Assembly: GCA_008933045.1 (NCBI GenBank)
Contig: WBXJ01000111.1
Coordinates: 1 to 9,728, forward strand
Direction of reading: 5' to 3'
DNA: 9,728 nucleotides
Source: Verrucomicrobiota bacterium
Lineage (GTDB): Bacteria > Verrucomicrobiota > Verrucomicrobiia > Limisphaerales > SXQI01
The notes below the pieces were generated by a model. It was given only the letters and a program-made list of their open reading frames with translations, was not told the origin of the DNA and made no database searches. Positions 1 to 6,390 of the stretch are shown here, piece after piece. The translations under genes were made by a program, and so were the position numbers. Positions within the stretch are counted from its first letter, which is position 1. Each line of letters starts with the position of its first letter.

Positions 1-216
1 CGAACGCTACATCGACCCAATTTGATGAGAATGCCGCAGTGGGTGCTGCGGATCGTTTTTGGCGAAATGGCTGACTCACTTTTGCTTAAGAGTCAACGCG
101 TCGCACCCACACGTTTGCTAGCAACGGGTTTCAATTTCTCCGACCCACGCTTGGAGCCGTTGATGATTCGACTCCTCAACAACCGGTCTCCAACCCCCGT
201 TCGTAATCCAGATTGA
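1..216 (+). CDS. TIGR01777/YfcH-like SDR epimerase, C-terminal end (5' part outside window)
   Basis: The frame is open from the first base of the window and ends at TGA 214-216, giving the last 71 residues of a gene that starts upstream. The tail carries the closing signature of the TIGR01777 (YfcH-like) epimerase family: MPQWVLRIVFGEMADSLLL, then SQRVAPTRLLATGFNF, then a final leucine-rich helix. In this family the segment is a short C-terminal domain (DUF1731) after an NAD(P)-binding Rossmann fold, which lies outside the window. The exact substrate of these proteins is poorly known. The last 41 bases overlap the 3' end of the convergent PIG-L gene. An internal ATG at 22 is not a real start, because the family match continues upstream of it. 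Family assignment is by recalled motif only. Confidence 0.8.
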   Translation, partial: RTLHRPNLMRMPQWVLRIVFGEMADSLLLKSQRVAPTRLLATGFNFSDPRLEPLMIRLLNNRSPTPVRNPD

Positions 217-1000
217 TCTGGTGTCTGGTCCCCAAGGCCGCGCTCAATGGGTCTGTTTCCGGCCCACAAAACCCGTAGTGCAAATGGCGACGCCATCCTT
301 CGGCATAACGAAACTTACCCGACATGCGACCAAGCTCCTCACCAAAATCATCCATTGTTTGGAGATAGGAATTTAACCTCTGCGAAGCATCCAACCAGTC
401 TTGTTGGCTGACGTGAGCAGCTAGGGCAGAACGCTTTAAATCCTGAACTGTGGTGGTATCCACAAAGCTTCCTGGAGTCACTCGACGCCTTAGCGGATCA
501 CGCAATCCATGAGGCATTCCGTGGTAGACCGTCACCTCGCCAACATAATGAGGCCGTGGCGGAATAGTCCGAAAGTTTGCCAAACAACGTGAAAAAGCCG
601 CCGACAAGGCTAGGCGACATGCGTTGGTGTGATCCTCCATATAATCAACCGGTGAATGCGTCAGCAAAATGGAGGGTTGCACCTCGCGGATAATAGCGGC
701 CAACCGCCTCAAAGTTTTGATGTTGTAAAAAACCTCGAGGTCATCGCCTAGGCTAGCATGATACTCCGCTCCTAAAAGAGTCGCAGCATTCCGCGCCTCC
801 TTCCTCCTCATTTTCTTCAGCGGCAACCCTTCATAGACCAAGCTGCCGCAATTCCCGCTTGAGATGTTGAGGTAATGGGTCTCCCAACCTGCCTGTTTCA
901 GCAGGATGAGCGTCCCTGCCATCATAAACTCGATGTCATCCGGATGGCTCGCGATCGCCAGCACAGTCCGTTTTCCATTTGTATTGAGTGCGGTTGTCAT
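176..1000 (-). CDS. PIG-L family (LmbE-like) N-acetylglucosaminyl deacetylase
   Basis: This 274-residue protein has the PIG-L/LmbE signature near its N-terminus: after a beta strand (TVLAIA) comes SHPDDIEF, residues 18-25, with His19, Asp21 and Asp22 as the expected zinc-binding and catalytic residues. The second metal-site block is HSPVDYMEDH at 115-124, where His124 fits the conserved downstream His. Family members hydrolyse the N-acetyl group of GlcNAc-type sugars on lipids, thiol cofactor precursors or polysaccharides; the substrate here cannot be read from sequence. No signal peptide or membrane segment is seen, so it is probably cytoplasmic. I chose the ATG at 1000, although the frame stays open to 1084, because the conserved core begins shortly after it and the upstream stretch looks non-coding. 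GGAG sits only one base before this ATG, too close for a normal ribosome site. The gene diverges from the methyltransferase gene across a 149-bp gap. Confidence 0.85.
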   Translation of the reverse strand: MTTALNTNGKRTVLAIASHPDDIEFMMAGTLILLKQAGWETHYLNISSGNCGSLVYEGLPLKKMRRKEARNAATLLGAEYHASLGDDLEVFYNIKTLRRLAAIIREVQPSILLTHSPVDYMEDHTNACRLALSAAFSRCLANFRTIPPRPHYVGEVTVYHGMPHGLRDPLRRRVTPGSFVDTTTVQDLKRSALAAHVSQQDWLDASQRLNSYLQTMDDFGEELGRMSGKFRYAEGWRRHLHYGFCGPETDPLSAALGTRHQINLDYERGLETGC

Positions 1001-1149
1001 GCTCCGATTCACTGGAGGAAACAATGACAGGCCACACCATGATCGACAAGGGCCGATGTCTCGATCTAGGTCGAGTAGAATCACTCAGTAAAAAATTCCT
1101 CTTAGCAACTGCTTGCCAGCACATCATAGAATTCGTTTCACTACCCCTT

Positions 1150-1974
1150 ATGTTGCAGGCCCAACCGGTTACATCCTTCGACGAACCCGCTCTCGAGCCG
1201 TATCGGACGATGAAATGGCAGACTGATCATCAACGCCAAAATATTTTTGTCGCGGAAGGTGAGAAAGTGGTGCGTCGGCTTTTAGAAAGTGATCTTACTG
1301 TTCACTCGCTACTCCTTCCAGAAAAGTGGCTCATCGAATACGAACCATTACTGGCCCGAAGACCGGAAACCATTCGCGCCTTCACTGCCGAGAAACCAAC
1401 GTTGGAGAAACTCACTGGTTTCTCCATGTACCAAGGAGTTTTAGCTGTCGCCACCGTTCCTGAACCCACCCCGCTGGCTCAACTCCTTACCCCACAGAAA
1501 ACGTCGTTAATGCTTCTTGCGGTGGATGGACTCTCAAATGCTGAGAATCTCGGAGGGATCATCCGCACTTGCGCGGCCTTTGGTGTGGACGCGTTAATTG
1601 TGGGCGAGACGTGTTGTCATCCCTACCTGCGCAGGTCGGTTCGTGGATCCATGGGAGCCATTTTTAAGCTGCCCTATATCTTGTCTCAAAATTTATCGGC
1701 AACTCTGCAGGAACTCCACACCGCCGGGGTTCATACTGTGGCGGCACATCCGCATACAAATCAGCAATATCTCGATCGAAGCAATCTGCAAGGTCCTTGC
1801 TGTATAATTCTAGGGAGCGAAGGTGAAGGCGTTTCCCCTCAGATCCTAGCGACTTGCCGCGCCACAGTCGCTATACCCATGCGCAACGAAATCGACTCTC
1901 TCAACGTCGGCAACGCCGCCGCTGTCTTTCTTTACGAAGTCTATCGCCAGCGGCAAAAAATATCGCTCGGATGA
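1150..1974 (+). CDS. SpoU/TrmH family RNA 2'-O-methyltransferase
   Basis: The product, 274 residues from the ATG at 1150, is a SPOUT-class SAM-dependent RNA 2'-O-ribose methyltransferase. An N-terminal substrate-binding domain (roughly residues 20-105, including RQNIFVAEGEKVVRRLL) precedes the knotted catalytic domain. The three SpoU motifs are all present: motif 1 NAENLGGIIRTCAAFG (130-145, catalytic Arg139), motif 2 IILGSEGEGVSPQIL (219-233) and motif 3 IPMRNEIDSLNVGNAAAVFLYE near 242-263. The layout resembles RlmB/TsnR-like enzymes that modify 23S rRNA, but the nucleotide target cannot be decided here, so no symbol is given. The frame is open back to 988. Those 54 extra residues do not look like family sequence and would cross the divergent promoter gap, so I prefer 1150. 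No Shine-Dalgarno is visible. A TAGAAT at 1127-1132 could be a -10 element, but no well-spaced -35 accompanies it. Confidence 0.88.
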   Translation: MLQAQPVTSFDEPALEPYRTMKWQTDHQRQNIFVAEGEKVVRRLLESDLTVHSLLLPEKWLIEYEPLLARRPETIRAFTAEKPTLEKLTGFSMYQGVLAVATVPEPTPLAQLLTPQKTSLMLLAVDGLSNAENLGGIIRTCAAFGVDALIVGETCCHPYLRRSVRGSMGAIFKLPYILSQNLSATLQELHTAGVHTVAAHPHTNQQYLDRSNLQGPCCIILGSEGEGVSPQILATCRATVAIPMRNEIDSLNVGNAAAVFLYEVYRQRQKISLG

Positions 1975-2018
1975 TATTTTAATTTTACGATCCCAGCCTC
2001 ATGCGCTAATGGTGGAGG

Positions 2019-2309
2019 GTGACTGTTAAAACGTTCCAGACTGAGATAACCGAAGCGCTACGATCCTTTGAAAAGTTTATCGTGTGCCTCGACAAGACGC
2101 CTGAAGACTTTGCATCTTCCGTCACATCTCTGATGGAAAAAGCCATTAAAGCTTATCAAAACCGTGCTGAAAACTTACGGCATGGCATCGCTCTCGATAA
2201 ACAGTTAACCATTATCCTCAGTCAGACCGAGGGGGAAATCCCGCTCTGCGGCATCTATTTCAATCTTTCTTCGCCCTACCACAAAAAGATCGCTGCGAAG
2301 AAAAAATAA
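2019..2309 (+). CDS. small hypothetical protein, 96 aa, GTG start
   Basis: I do not recognise this protein. It is soluble-looking, with no signal peptide or membrane helix. An amphipathic helical N-terminal half contains many charged residues, a beta-like segment follows (LTIILSQTEGEIPLCGIYFNL without its ends, around residues 62-83), and the C-terminal tail is lysine-rich and ends AAKKK. The frame begins only after a TAA at 2007-2009. GTG at 2019 is the sole reasonable early start, and the next in-frame ATG (about 2133) would remove a third of the protein. A strong GGAGG lies at 2014-2018 but directly abuts the GTG, which is too close for normal use, so the start is uncertain. The gene follows the methyltransferase gene by 44 bp on the same strand and may be co-transcribed with it. 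Its stop is 11 bp from the convergent lipoprotein gene. It is called coding because of its protein-like composition and gene-sized fit between neighbours. Confidence 0.6.
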   Translation: MTVKTFQTEITEALRSFEKFIVCLDKTPEDFASSVTSLMEKAIKAYQNRAENLRHGIALDKQLTIILSQTEGEIPLCGIYFNLSSPYHKKIAAKKK

Positions 2310-2325
2310 ACCCACCGAGTTTATT
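2305..2325 (-). terminator. weak AT-rich hairpin terminator for the minus-strand lipoprotein gene
   Basis: On the minus strand, AATAAAC (2325-2319) pairs perfectly with GTTTATT (2311-2305) around a seven-base loop, and four more T residues follow (2304-2301). The 7-bp stem overlaps the TAA stop of the lipoprotein gene and the end of the convergent small gene. It has only one G-C pair, so it would be weak. No T-run follows in the plus direction, so it would act on the minus-strand transcript only. Confidence 0.35.
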
Positions 2326-2725
2326 CAACCTGCACTAGATCTCCGACCGCGGCTTCTCCTGTTGAAATATCTCCGACGCCACTAGTCGATTGGAACGGAC
2401 CTGTCATTTTAATTTCGCCCACTTTCACTCCGGAGCGATAAATCGACAACCGCTGCTCTTTCTCAGGAAGGACTCCTCCAGAAAATGCGACCACAGCAAA
2501 TTTCAACGCCGGATTGGTGCTGACGACCTGTCCATGTAGCACTGCGATCCCGCGAATCTTGGGCGGAACCGGAATTGGTTTATTAATCCTTGCCTTACTC
2601 GAGATGGAGTTCGTCGGAAGATTAGTGCTGACGAAGGCACTATCGACTTTCCTAGCCCTGTTTTTATTGGGCCGAGAACAACCGCCTAAGACCACCGCCA
2701 ACATCATTCCTAATAGCAATCGCAT
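2321..2725 (-). CDS. small lipoprotein with C-terminal beta-rich domain
   Basis: The 134-residue product starts with a lipoprotein signal peptide: MRLLLGMMLAVVLGGCSRPN has a short basic n-region, a hydrophobic core and a lipobox LGGC, so Cys16 should be lipidated and the protein anchored to a membrane. A low-complexity Ser/Asn/Pro linker (about 17-58) leads to a compact C-terminal domain (about 59-134). The pattern GQVVSTNPALKFAVVAF, a Gly/Leu-Pro turn, LSIYRSGVKVGEIKMTGP, then GDISTGEAAVGDLVQVE resembles the small beta-barrel-like domain at the C-terminus of FlgT-type proteins. I associate such short lipoproteins with Verrucomicrobiota, but that is recall, not a search. The function is unknown. 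An in-frame ATG at 2749 would add eight residues to the n-region; I prefer 2725 because it gives a standard signal peptide. The gene follows the SGNH hydrolase gene by 41 bp on the same strand and may be the last gene of that operon. Confidence 0.75.
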   Translation of the reverse strand: MRLLLGMMLAVVLGGCSRPNKNRARKVDSAFVSTNLPTNSISSKARINKPIPVPPKIRGIAVLHGQVVSTNPALKFAVVAFSGGVLPEKEQRLSIYRSGVKVGEIKMTGPFQSTSGVGDISTGEAAVGDLVQVE

Positions 2726-2766
2726 CTCAAAAACTTTCCATCCCACCAACGCGCTAGGCTAGTCCC

Positions 2767-3471
2767 TTAGTTGCGACGAGCCGAATCAAGAAAATGCGAC
2801 TCGCGCAAGGCTTTTGCGGAGATTTGGTAGCCTGTGCTGTTAAAGTGCAACTGATCGGCGACAAAAAGATCAGGTCGAGGTAATCCATCCGCGTTCAAGA
2901 TCAGAGGAAAGATATCCAGAAATCTGAGGTTCGACCCCTTTTCGCAATAAGCTTGAATGGAGCGATTGGCTTCCCGCACCTCTTTCTCAAATTTCCACCG
3001 ACTTGGGCTGGGTTTAATCGCGATAAACAAGATCGTTGTCTTAGGAAGTTGAGCGTGAACAGCTTTTTCAAAATCCACAAAATCTTTGGTGACCTGCCCA
3101 GCCGATTTTCCCTGAGCGATATCATTGTCACCGGCGTAAAAAACAATTTGGCGAGGCTTGTAACGGAAGACTAACGTATCTATGAGAGCGATGGACTCCG
3201 CAATCGTGGAGCCTCCAAAGCCTCGATTGATTAGGGGGATTCCTGGAAAATCTTTCTTCAACGATTTCCATAACCGGATAGTCGAGCTCCCTAGAAATAA
3301 AACCGCCGACGTCGGAGGGGGATTCGTGAGATCAGATTGCTTAAACGCCTCCAACTCTTTCTCGTAGCGCATCGCTACAGAATCCGCCATTCCCTTAGAG
3401 TTCAGAACGACCAATCCAACCAACAGAAACATTAAAAGTAAAAATTTTCGCATCGAGTGAACAGATTGCAT
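2767..3471 (-). CDS. exported SGNH/GDSL-family hydrolase
   Basis: The 234-residue protein has an N-terminal signal segment (MRKFLLLMFLLVGLVVL within residues 7-23) with a plausible signal-peptidase site after GMA near residue 29, so it should act in the periplasm or outside the cell. The SGNH blocks are in order: block I LFLGSSTIRLW, with Ser63 as probable nucleophile; block II NRGFGGSTI, with Gly86; block III YAGDNDI, with Asn116; block V DQLHFN, with Asp206 and His209 completing the triad. The family hydrolyses esters, often acetyl groups on carbohydrates or lipids; the substrate is not evident here. It resembles the stand-alone GSS-type lipase/acylhydrolase group. ATG at 3471 lies one base after the aminopeptidase stop, which suggests translational coupling. 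ATG at 3453 (Met7) is an alternative start that gives a more typical signal peptide. Neither has a clear ribosome site. Confidence 0.87.
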   Translation of the reverse strand: MQSVHSMRKFLLLMFLLVGLVVLNSKGMADSVAMRYEKELEAFKQSDLTNPPPTSAVLFLGSSTIRLWKSLKKDFPGIPLINRGFGGSTIAESIALIDTLVFRYKPRQIVFYAGDNDIAQGKSAGQVTKDFVDFEKAVHAQLPKTTILFIAIKPSPSRWKFEKEVREANRSIQAYCEKGSNLRFLDIFPLILNADGLPRPDLFVADQLHFNSTGYQISAKALRESHFLDSARRN

Positions 3472-3472
3472 C

Positions 3473-4609
3473 TTATTTACTCGCGCCCTTAAGTTGGCTA
3501 GCGTTAAGCGGCCTAAGCTCCTTCGGCATAAAGATACCGTCTTTGCGAATCAGTTCGCCATCGAACCACACCTCGCCACCGCCCCAATCGGGACGTTGGA
3601 TTAGCACCATGTCCCAATGGACTGCGGAACGATTTCCATTATCCGCAATTTCATAAGCCTGCCCCGGAGTAAAATGGAGCGAACCTGCGATTTTTTCATC
3701 GAACAGAATATCGCACATCGGATTCTGGATATAGGGATTGAAGCCGAGGGCGAATTCTCCAATGAATCGAGCGCCCGCATCCGTATCGAGAATTTCGTTC
3801 AGTCGCCGAGTGTTTGACGATGTCGCTTTGACGATCTTACCTTTGTTAAGCTCCAGTCGAATGTTTTCAAACTTGGTACCGGAGTAGAGTGATGGGGTGT
3901 TAAACTGAATGGTTCCAGTGGCAGAGTTTTTAACGGGACACGAGAAAACCTCGCCATCAGGAATATTGAGTTTTCCGTTACAACTCTTGGCCCCGATTCC
4001 CTTGATGCTGAACTGCAGATCGGTTCCCGGACCTTTTAGATGAACAAGATCGGCTGATTTCATCCGCTTTTCCAGCGGGGTCATCGCACGGGCCATCTTC
4101 GCATAGTCCATTGTGCAAACGTCGAAGTAGAAATCCTCAAAAGCCTCGGTGGACATGTTCGCGGCCTGGGCCATGCTCGGTGTGGGCCAGCGCAGGACGA
4201 CCCAACGCGTCTTGTTGACACGATAATTCAGCACCGGGCGCAGTGTCTTATTGTAAAGTGCCAACCGTTCACTCGCGACATCAGAAGTTTCGCTCGCGTT
4301 CGCACTGCCTCGGATGGCGATGTAAGCCTGCATCCGTTTCATGCGGTGCATCTCGATGTCACACACGAGTGCTGCATGCCCCGCCGAGGTGTCTCGGAGC
4401 ACTTCACGCGTGACCCGAGTGTGGCGTGTTTCCACGATCGGAACCGCCCCAACCGCACGCACAGCACGGATGAGTTGGATCGTAAACTCATCGGGCACAT
4501 CAATCATGTCGAGGAGGATATGCTCCCCTCGAGTCAGTTCCGTTGAATAGGTAGCGAGCAGTTTCGCGAGTTTGATGTAACGAGGATCCGTCATAGTTAA
4601 TTTCTTCAT
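3473..4609 (-). CDS. M29-family metallo-aminopeptidase (AmpS/thermophilic type)
   Basis: This 378-residue protein matches peptidase family M29 (aminopeptidases T, S and PepS). The C-terminal catalytic part has the expected metal ligands in order: Glu220 in NIPDGEVFSCPV, Glu285 in IGEFALGFNP, His312 in LHFTPGQAYE, then His331 and Asp333 in SAVHWDMVLI. These would bind two metal ions for cleavage of N-terminal residues from peptides. The N-terminal part (1-180) corresponds to the family's alpha/beta dimer domain and begins with YIKLAKLLATYST. Length is close to, or slightly under, the usual 370-415. No signal peptide is present, so it is probably cytoplasmic. The start is ATG 4609 or, five codons later, ATG 4594; neither has a good Shine-Dalgarno. 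The gene is divergent from pdxH across 98 bp and appears to be first in an operon with the SGNH hydrolase gene. Some M29 homologues lack shown peptidase activity, so the substrate is open. Confidence 0.87.
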   Translation of the reverse strand: MKKLTMTDPRYIKLAKLLATYSTELTRGEHILLDMIDVPDEFTIQLIRAVRAVGAVPIVETRHTRVTREVLRDTSAGHAALVCDIEMHRMKRMQAYIAIRGSANASETSDVASERLALYNKTLRPVLNYRVNKTRWVVLRWPTPSMAQAANMSTEAFEDFYFDVCTMDYAKMARAMTPLEKRMKSADLVHLKGPGTDLQFSIKGIGAKSCNGKLNIPDGEVFSCPVKNSATGTIQFNTPSLYSGTKFENIRLELNKGKIVKATSSNTRRLNEILDTDAGARFIGEFALGFNPYIQNPMCDILFDEKIAGSLHFTPGQAYEIADNGNRSAVHWDMVLIQRPDWGGGEVWFDGELIRKDGIFMPKELRPLNASQLKGASK

Positions 4610-4707
4610 TTAGCAGAGTCTGTGCCATTAAGAAAGCAGAACAGTTCGGCATTCTTCTGCGTTTGGATTGGACTCGACGTTGACCAAGGCTTCCGCACAA
4701 TTGCGTC

Positions 4708-5343
4708 ATGTCAATTGCGCATTTGCGAATCAATTACTCCAAAGGCGGTTTGCGGCGAAGCGATCTTGTGGTGAATGCCATGGGTCAGTTTAAAACTTGG
4801 TTTGATGATGCGGTTCGAGCCGAAATTCTTGAGCCTAACGCCATGACTCTGGCCACGGTTGATGAATCGGGGCAACCCTCCTGTCGCACCGTACTACTCA
4901 AGGTCGCTGATGAACGAGGATTCAGCTTTTTTACCAACTATGAAAGCCGCAAAGGGACAGAAATCGCCACGAATCCTCGGGTTGCTCTGACATTTTTCTG
5001 GCCTGCACTCGAAAGGCAAATCTGTATTCGGGGTCGCTGTACAAAACTTTCTCGTGAAGAAAGCCAACTCTATTTTAGCAGCCGTCCGATAGGCAGCCAA
5101 CTAGGAGCCTGGGTTTCGCAGCAATCTTCGCACGTGCCCGGTCGCGATTTTCTCGAATCAAAGCTCACCGAAGTGACTACAAAATTTGGGAACCAATCGA
5201 TTCCGGTGCCCGACCAGTGGGGTGGATACGTCGTGTGCCCCTCGTCCGTCGAGTTTTGGCAGGGACGCCCCAACCGCCTCCATGATCGATTCCTCTACAC
5301 GAGCGAAGCGGGAGCTTGGCGGATAGAAAGACTCTCACCCTAA
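4708..5343 (+). CDS. pdxH: pyridoxine/pyridoxamine 5'-phosphate oxidase
   Basis: The 211-residue protein is a full-length PdxH, the FMN-dependent oxidase that converts pyridoxine or pyridoxamine 5'-phosphate to pyridoxal 5'-phosphate with O2. Motifs run the whole length. The N-terminal MSIAHLRINYSKGGL helix contacts substrate. LEPNAMTLATVDESGQPSCR leads into the FMN-phosphate block RTVLLK (60-65), then FFTNYESRKGTEI (75-86). QICIRGRCTKLS and YFSSRPIGSQLGAWVS (122-137, with Tyr122, Arg126 and Ser130 expected at the PLP phosphate) follow. The C-terminal PVPDQWGGYVV, EFWQGRPNRLHDR (Arg190 and His192 at the active site) and the terminal IERLSP complete it. The start at 4708 is supported because the family's conserved MSIxxLR begins exactly there. 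The enzyme acts as a cytoplasmic homodimer. It is first on the plus strand after the divergent gap; the transporter gene follows after 36 bp and may share the transcript. Confidence 0.95.
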   Translation: MSIAHLRINYSKGGLRRSDLVVNAMGQFKTWFDDAVRAEILEPNAMTLATVDESGQPSCRTVLLKVADERGFSFFTNYESRKGTEIATNPRVALTFFWPALERQICIRGRCTKLSREESQLYFSSRPIGSQLGAWVSQQSSHVPGRDFLESKLTEVTTKFGNQSIPVPDQWGGYVVCPSSVEFWQGRPNRLHDRFLYTSEAGAWRIERLSP

Positions 5344-5379
5344 AAGCACGGCCAAGGGACAAGCCACTTCAATTGAGGT

Positions 5380-6348
5380 TTGGAGGCTCCCATTTTTAAG
5401 ACACCTATTCGTTTGAACTACATTCCTTTAACTCTCTTAGTTGCCGTAATTTTATGGGGCAGCAACAACGCGATCACAAAATATCTGGTGGCCTCCTGGC
5501 CGCCTTTATTCATCGGCGTCACGCGATTTTTGATTGCCGGTGTTATTTTACTAGGCTTGGCACGTTATGTCCCTTGGCTTGGATCCTCCAACGCACTCTC
5601 TCCCTCGCTACGGCGACGGCTTTGGACTCGAGGAGCCTTCAATCTTGCCCTTTACATCATCGCCTTTAACGTCGCCATGGCCTACACGACTGCTTCACAT
5701 GTGGCCCTCTATTTAGGCACCGCACCCGTGTGGGCACTGCTCTGGGAAGGCCGGCCTCGGTGGAATTTTAAATCTCTAAAATCTTATGGGGCAGCAATTC
5801 TGGCACTCAGTGGGGTTGTCTTCCTGTTTTGGCCCGCCCTCAAGCTTGGAGGCTCGGCGTGGGTGGGTGAAGTGCTTGGCTTAGCCTCAAGTATTTTGTG
5901 GACCATTTACGGACGCGATTGTCGAGCCTTTCGGACGGAGTTGAGCCCTGCCGAAATTTCTGGTCATACTTTTATCCGAGGCTCCGTGATCCTCATCCCT
6001 CTGGCTGCGTGGGAGCTTTATCATTACTTAAATAGCCACACATCGGCTCCGTTTTTTCAACCACGACTCCTCCTGCTGCAATCTTACTGTATCATTGCCA
6101 GCGGAGTGATCGCATTCATCCTTTGGTCCAACGCGCTGCGTCACTGGCCCGTAAGCAAGGTGTACCTCTTTAATAACCTGATCCCGATTAGCACCATGCT
6201 CTGGGCTTTTTTATTGATTCAAGAACCTATCACTTCGACATTTTGGCCCGCCATGGGATTGATCTGCGGCGGCGTCTTGTTTGGTCAAACTCAATGGGAA
6301 ATCTTTTTCAAGCGTCGATTTTTATCATCCAGCTCAAATTCACCGTAA
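5380..6348 (+). CDS. EamA/DMT-family transporter, ten membrane helices
   Basis: This is a drug/metabolite transporter superfamily protein with two EamA repeats. The first opens with LLVAVILWGSNNAITKYLVA and continues through FIGVTRFLIAGVILL. The second covers about 160-305, with SSILWTIYGRD and a final NNLIPISTMLWAFLLIQEPI block typical of repeat ends. About ten hydrophobic helices are visible (near 15-33, 43-62, 85-103, 106-121, 134-153, 161-176, 198-216, 228-250, 262-280 and 287-303), so it is an inner-membrane exporter or permease. The substrate cannot be deduced. No ATG lies near the start. TTG 5380 gives 322 residues, and TTG 5413 would still keep the first helix. A GGAGG at 5382-5386 lies inside the longer reading frame, six bases before an ATT codon, so the true start is unsettled. 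It sits between pdxH and lpxC on the same strand. Confidence 0.85.
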   Translation: MEAPIFKTPIRLNYIPLTLLVAVILWGSNNAITKYLVASWPPLFIGVTRFLIAGVILLGLARYVPWLGSSNALSPSLRRRLWTRGAFNLALYIIAFNVAMAYTTASHVALYLGTAPVWALLWEGRPRWNFKSLKSYGAAILALSGVVFLFWPALKLGGSAWVGEVLGLASSILWTIYGRDCRAFRTELSPAEISGHTFIRGSVILIPLAAWELYHYLNSHTSAPFFQPRLLLLQSYCIIASGVIAFILWSNALRHWPVSKVYLFNNLIPISTMLWAFLLIQEPITSTFWPAMGLICGGVLFGQTQWEIFFKRRFLSSSSNSP

Positions 6349-6390
6349 CAACCCGGCTTGCCAACGGGGACTTGAGTTTGTTTAACTGAG

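Noticed and set aside
1001..1084. Upstream extension of the PIG-L deacetylase by 28 residues
   Set aside because: The extra residues look non-coding and would overlap the divergent promoter gap; the family core fits the ATG at 1000.
1113..1132. TTGCCA and TAGAAT as a promoter for the RNA methyltransferase gene
   Set aside because: The spacer is only 8 bp. TAGAAT alone may be a -10 but cannot be supported further.
988..1149. Upstream extension of the RNA methyltransferase by 54 residues
   Set aside because: The sequence lacks family features, would overlap the start of the divergent gene, and gives an over-long N-terminus.
4680..4707. TTGACC as a -35 element for pdxH
   Set aside because: No acceptable -10 at 16-18 bp; the position would fall on the start codon.
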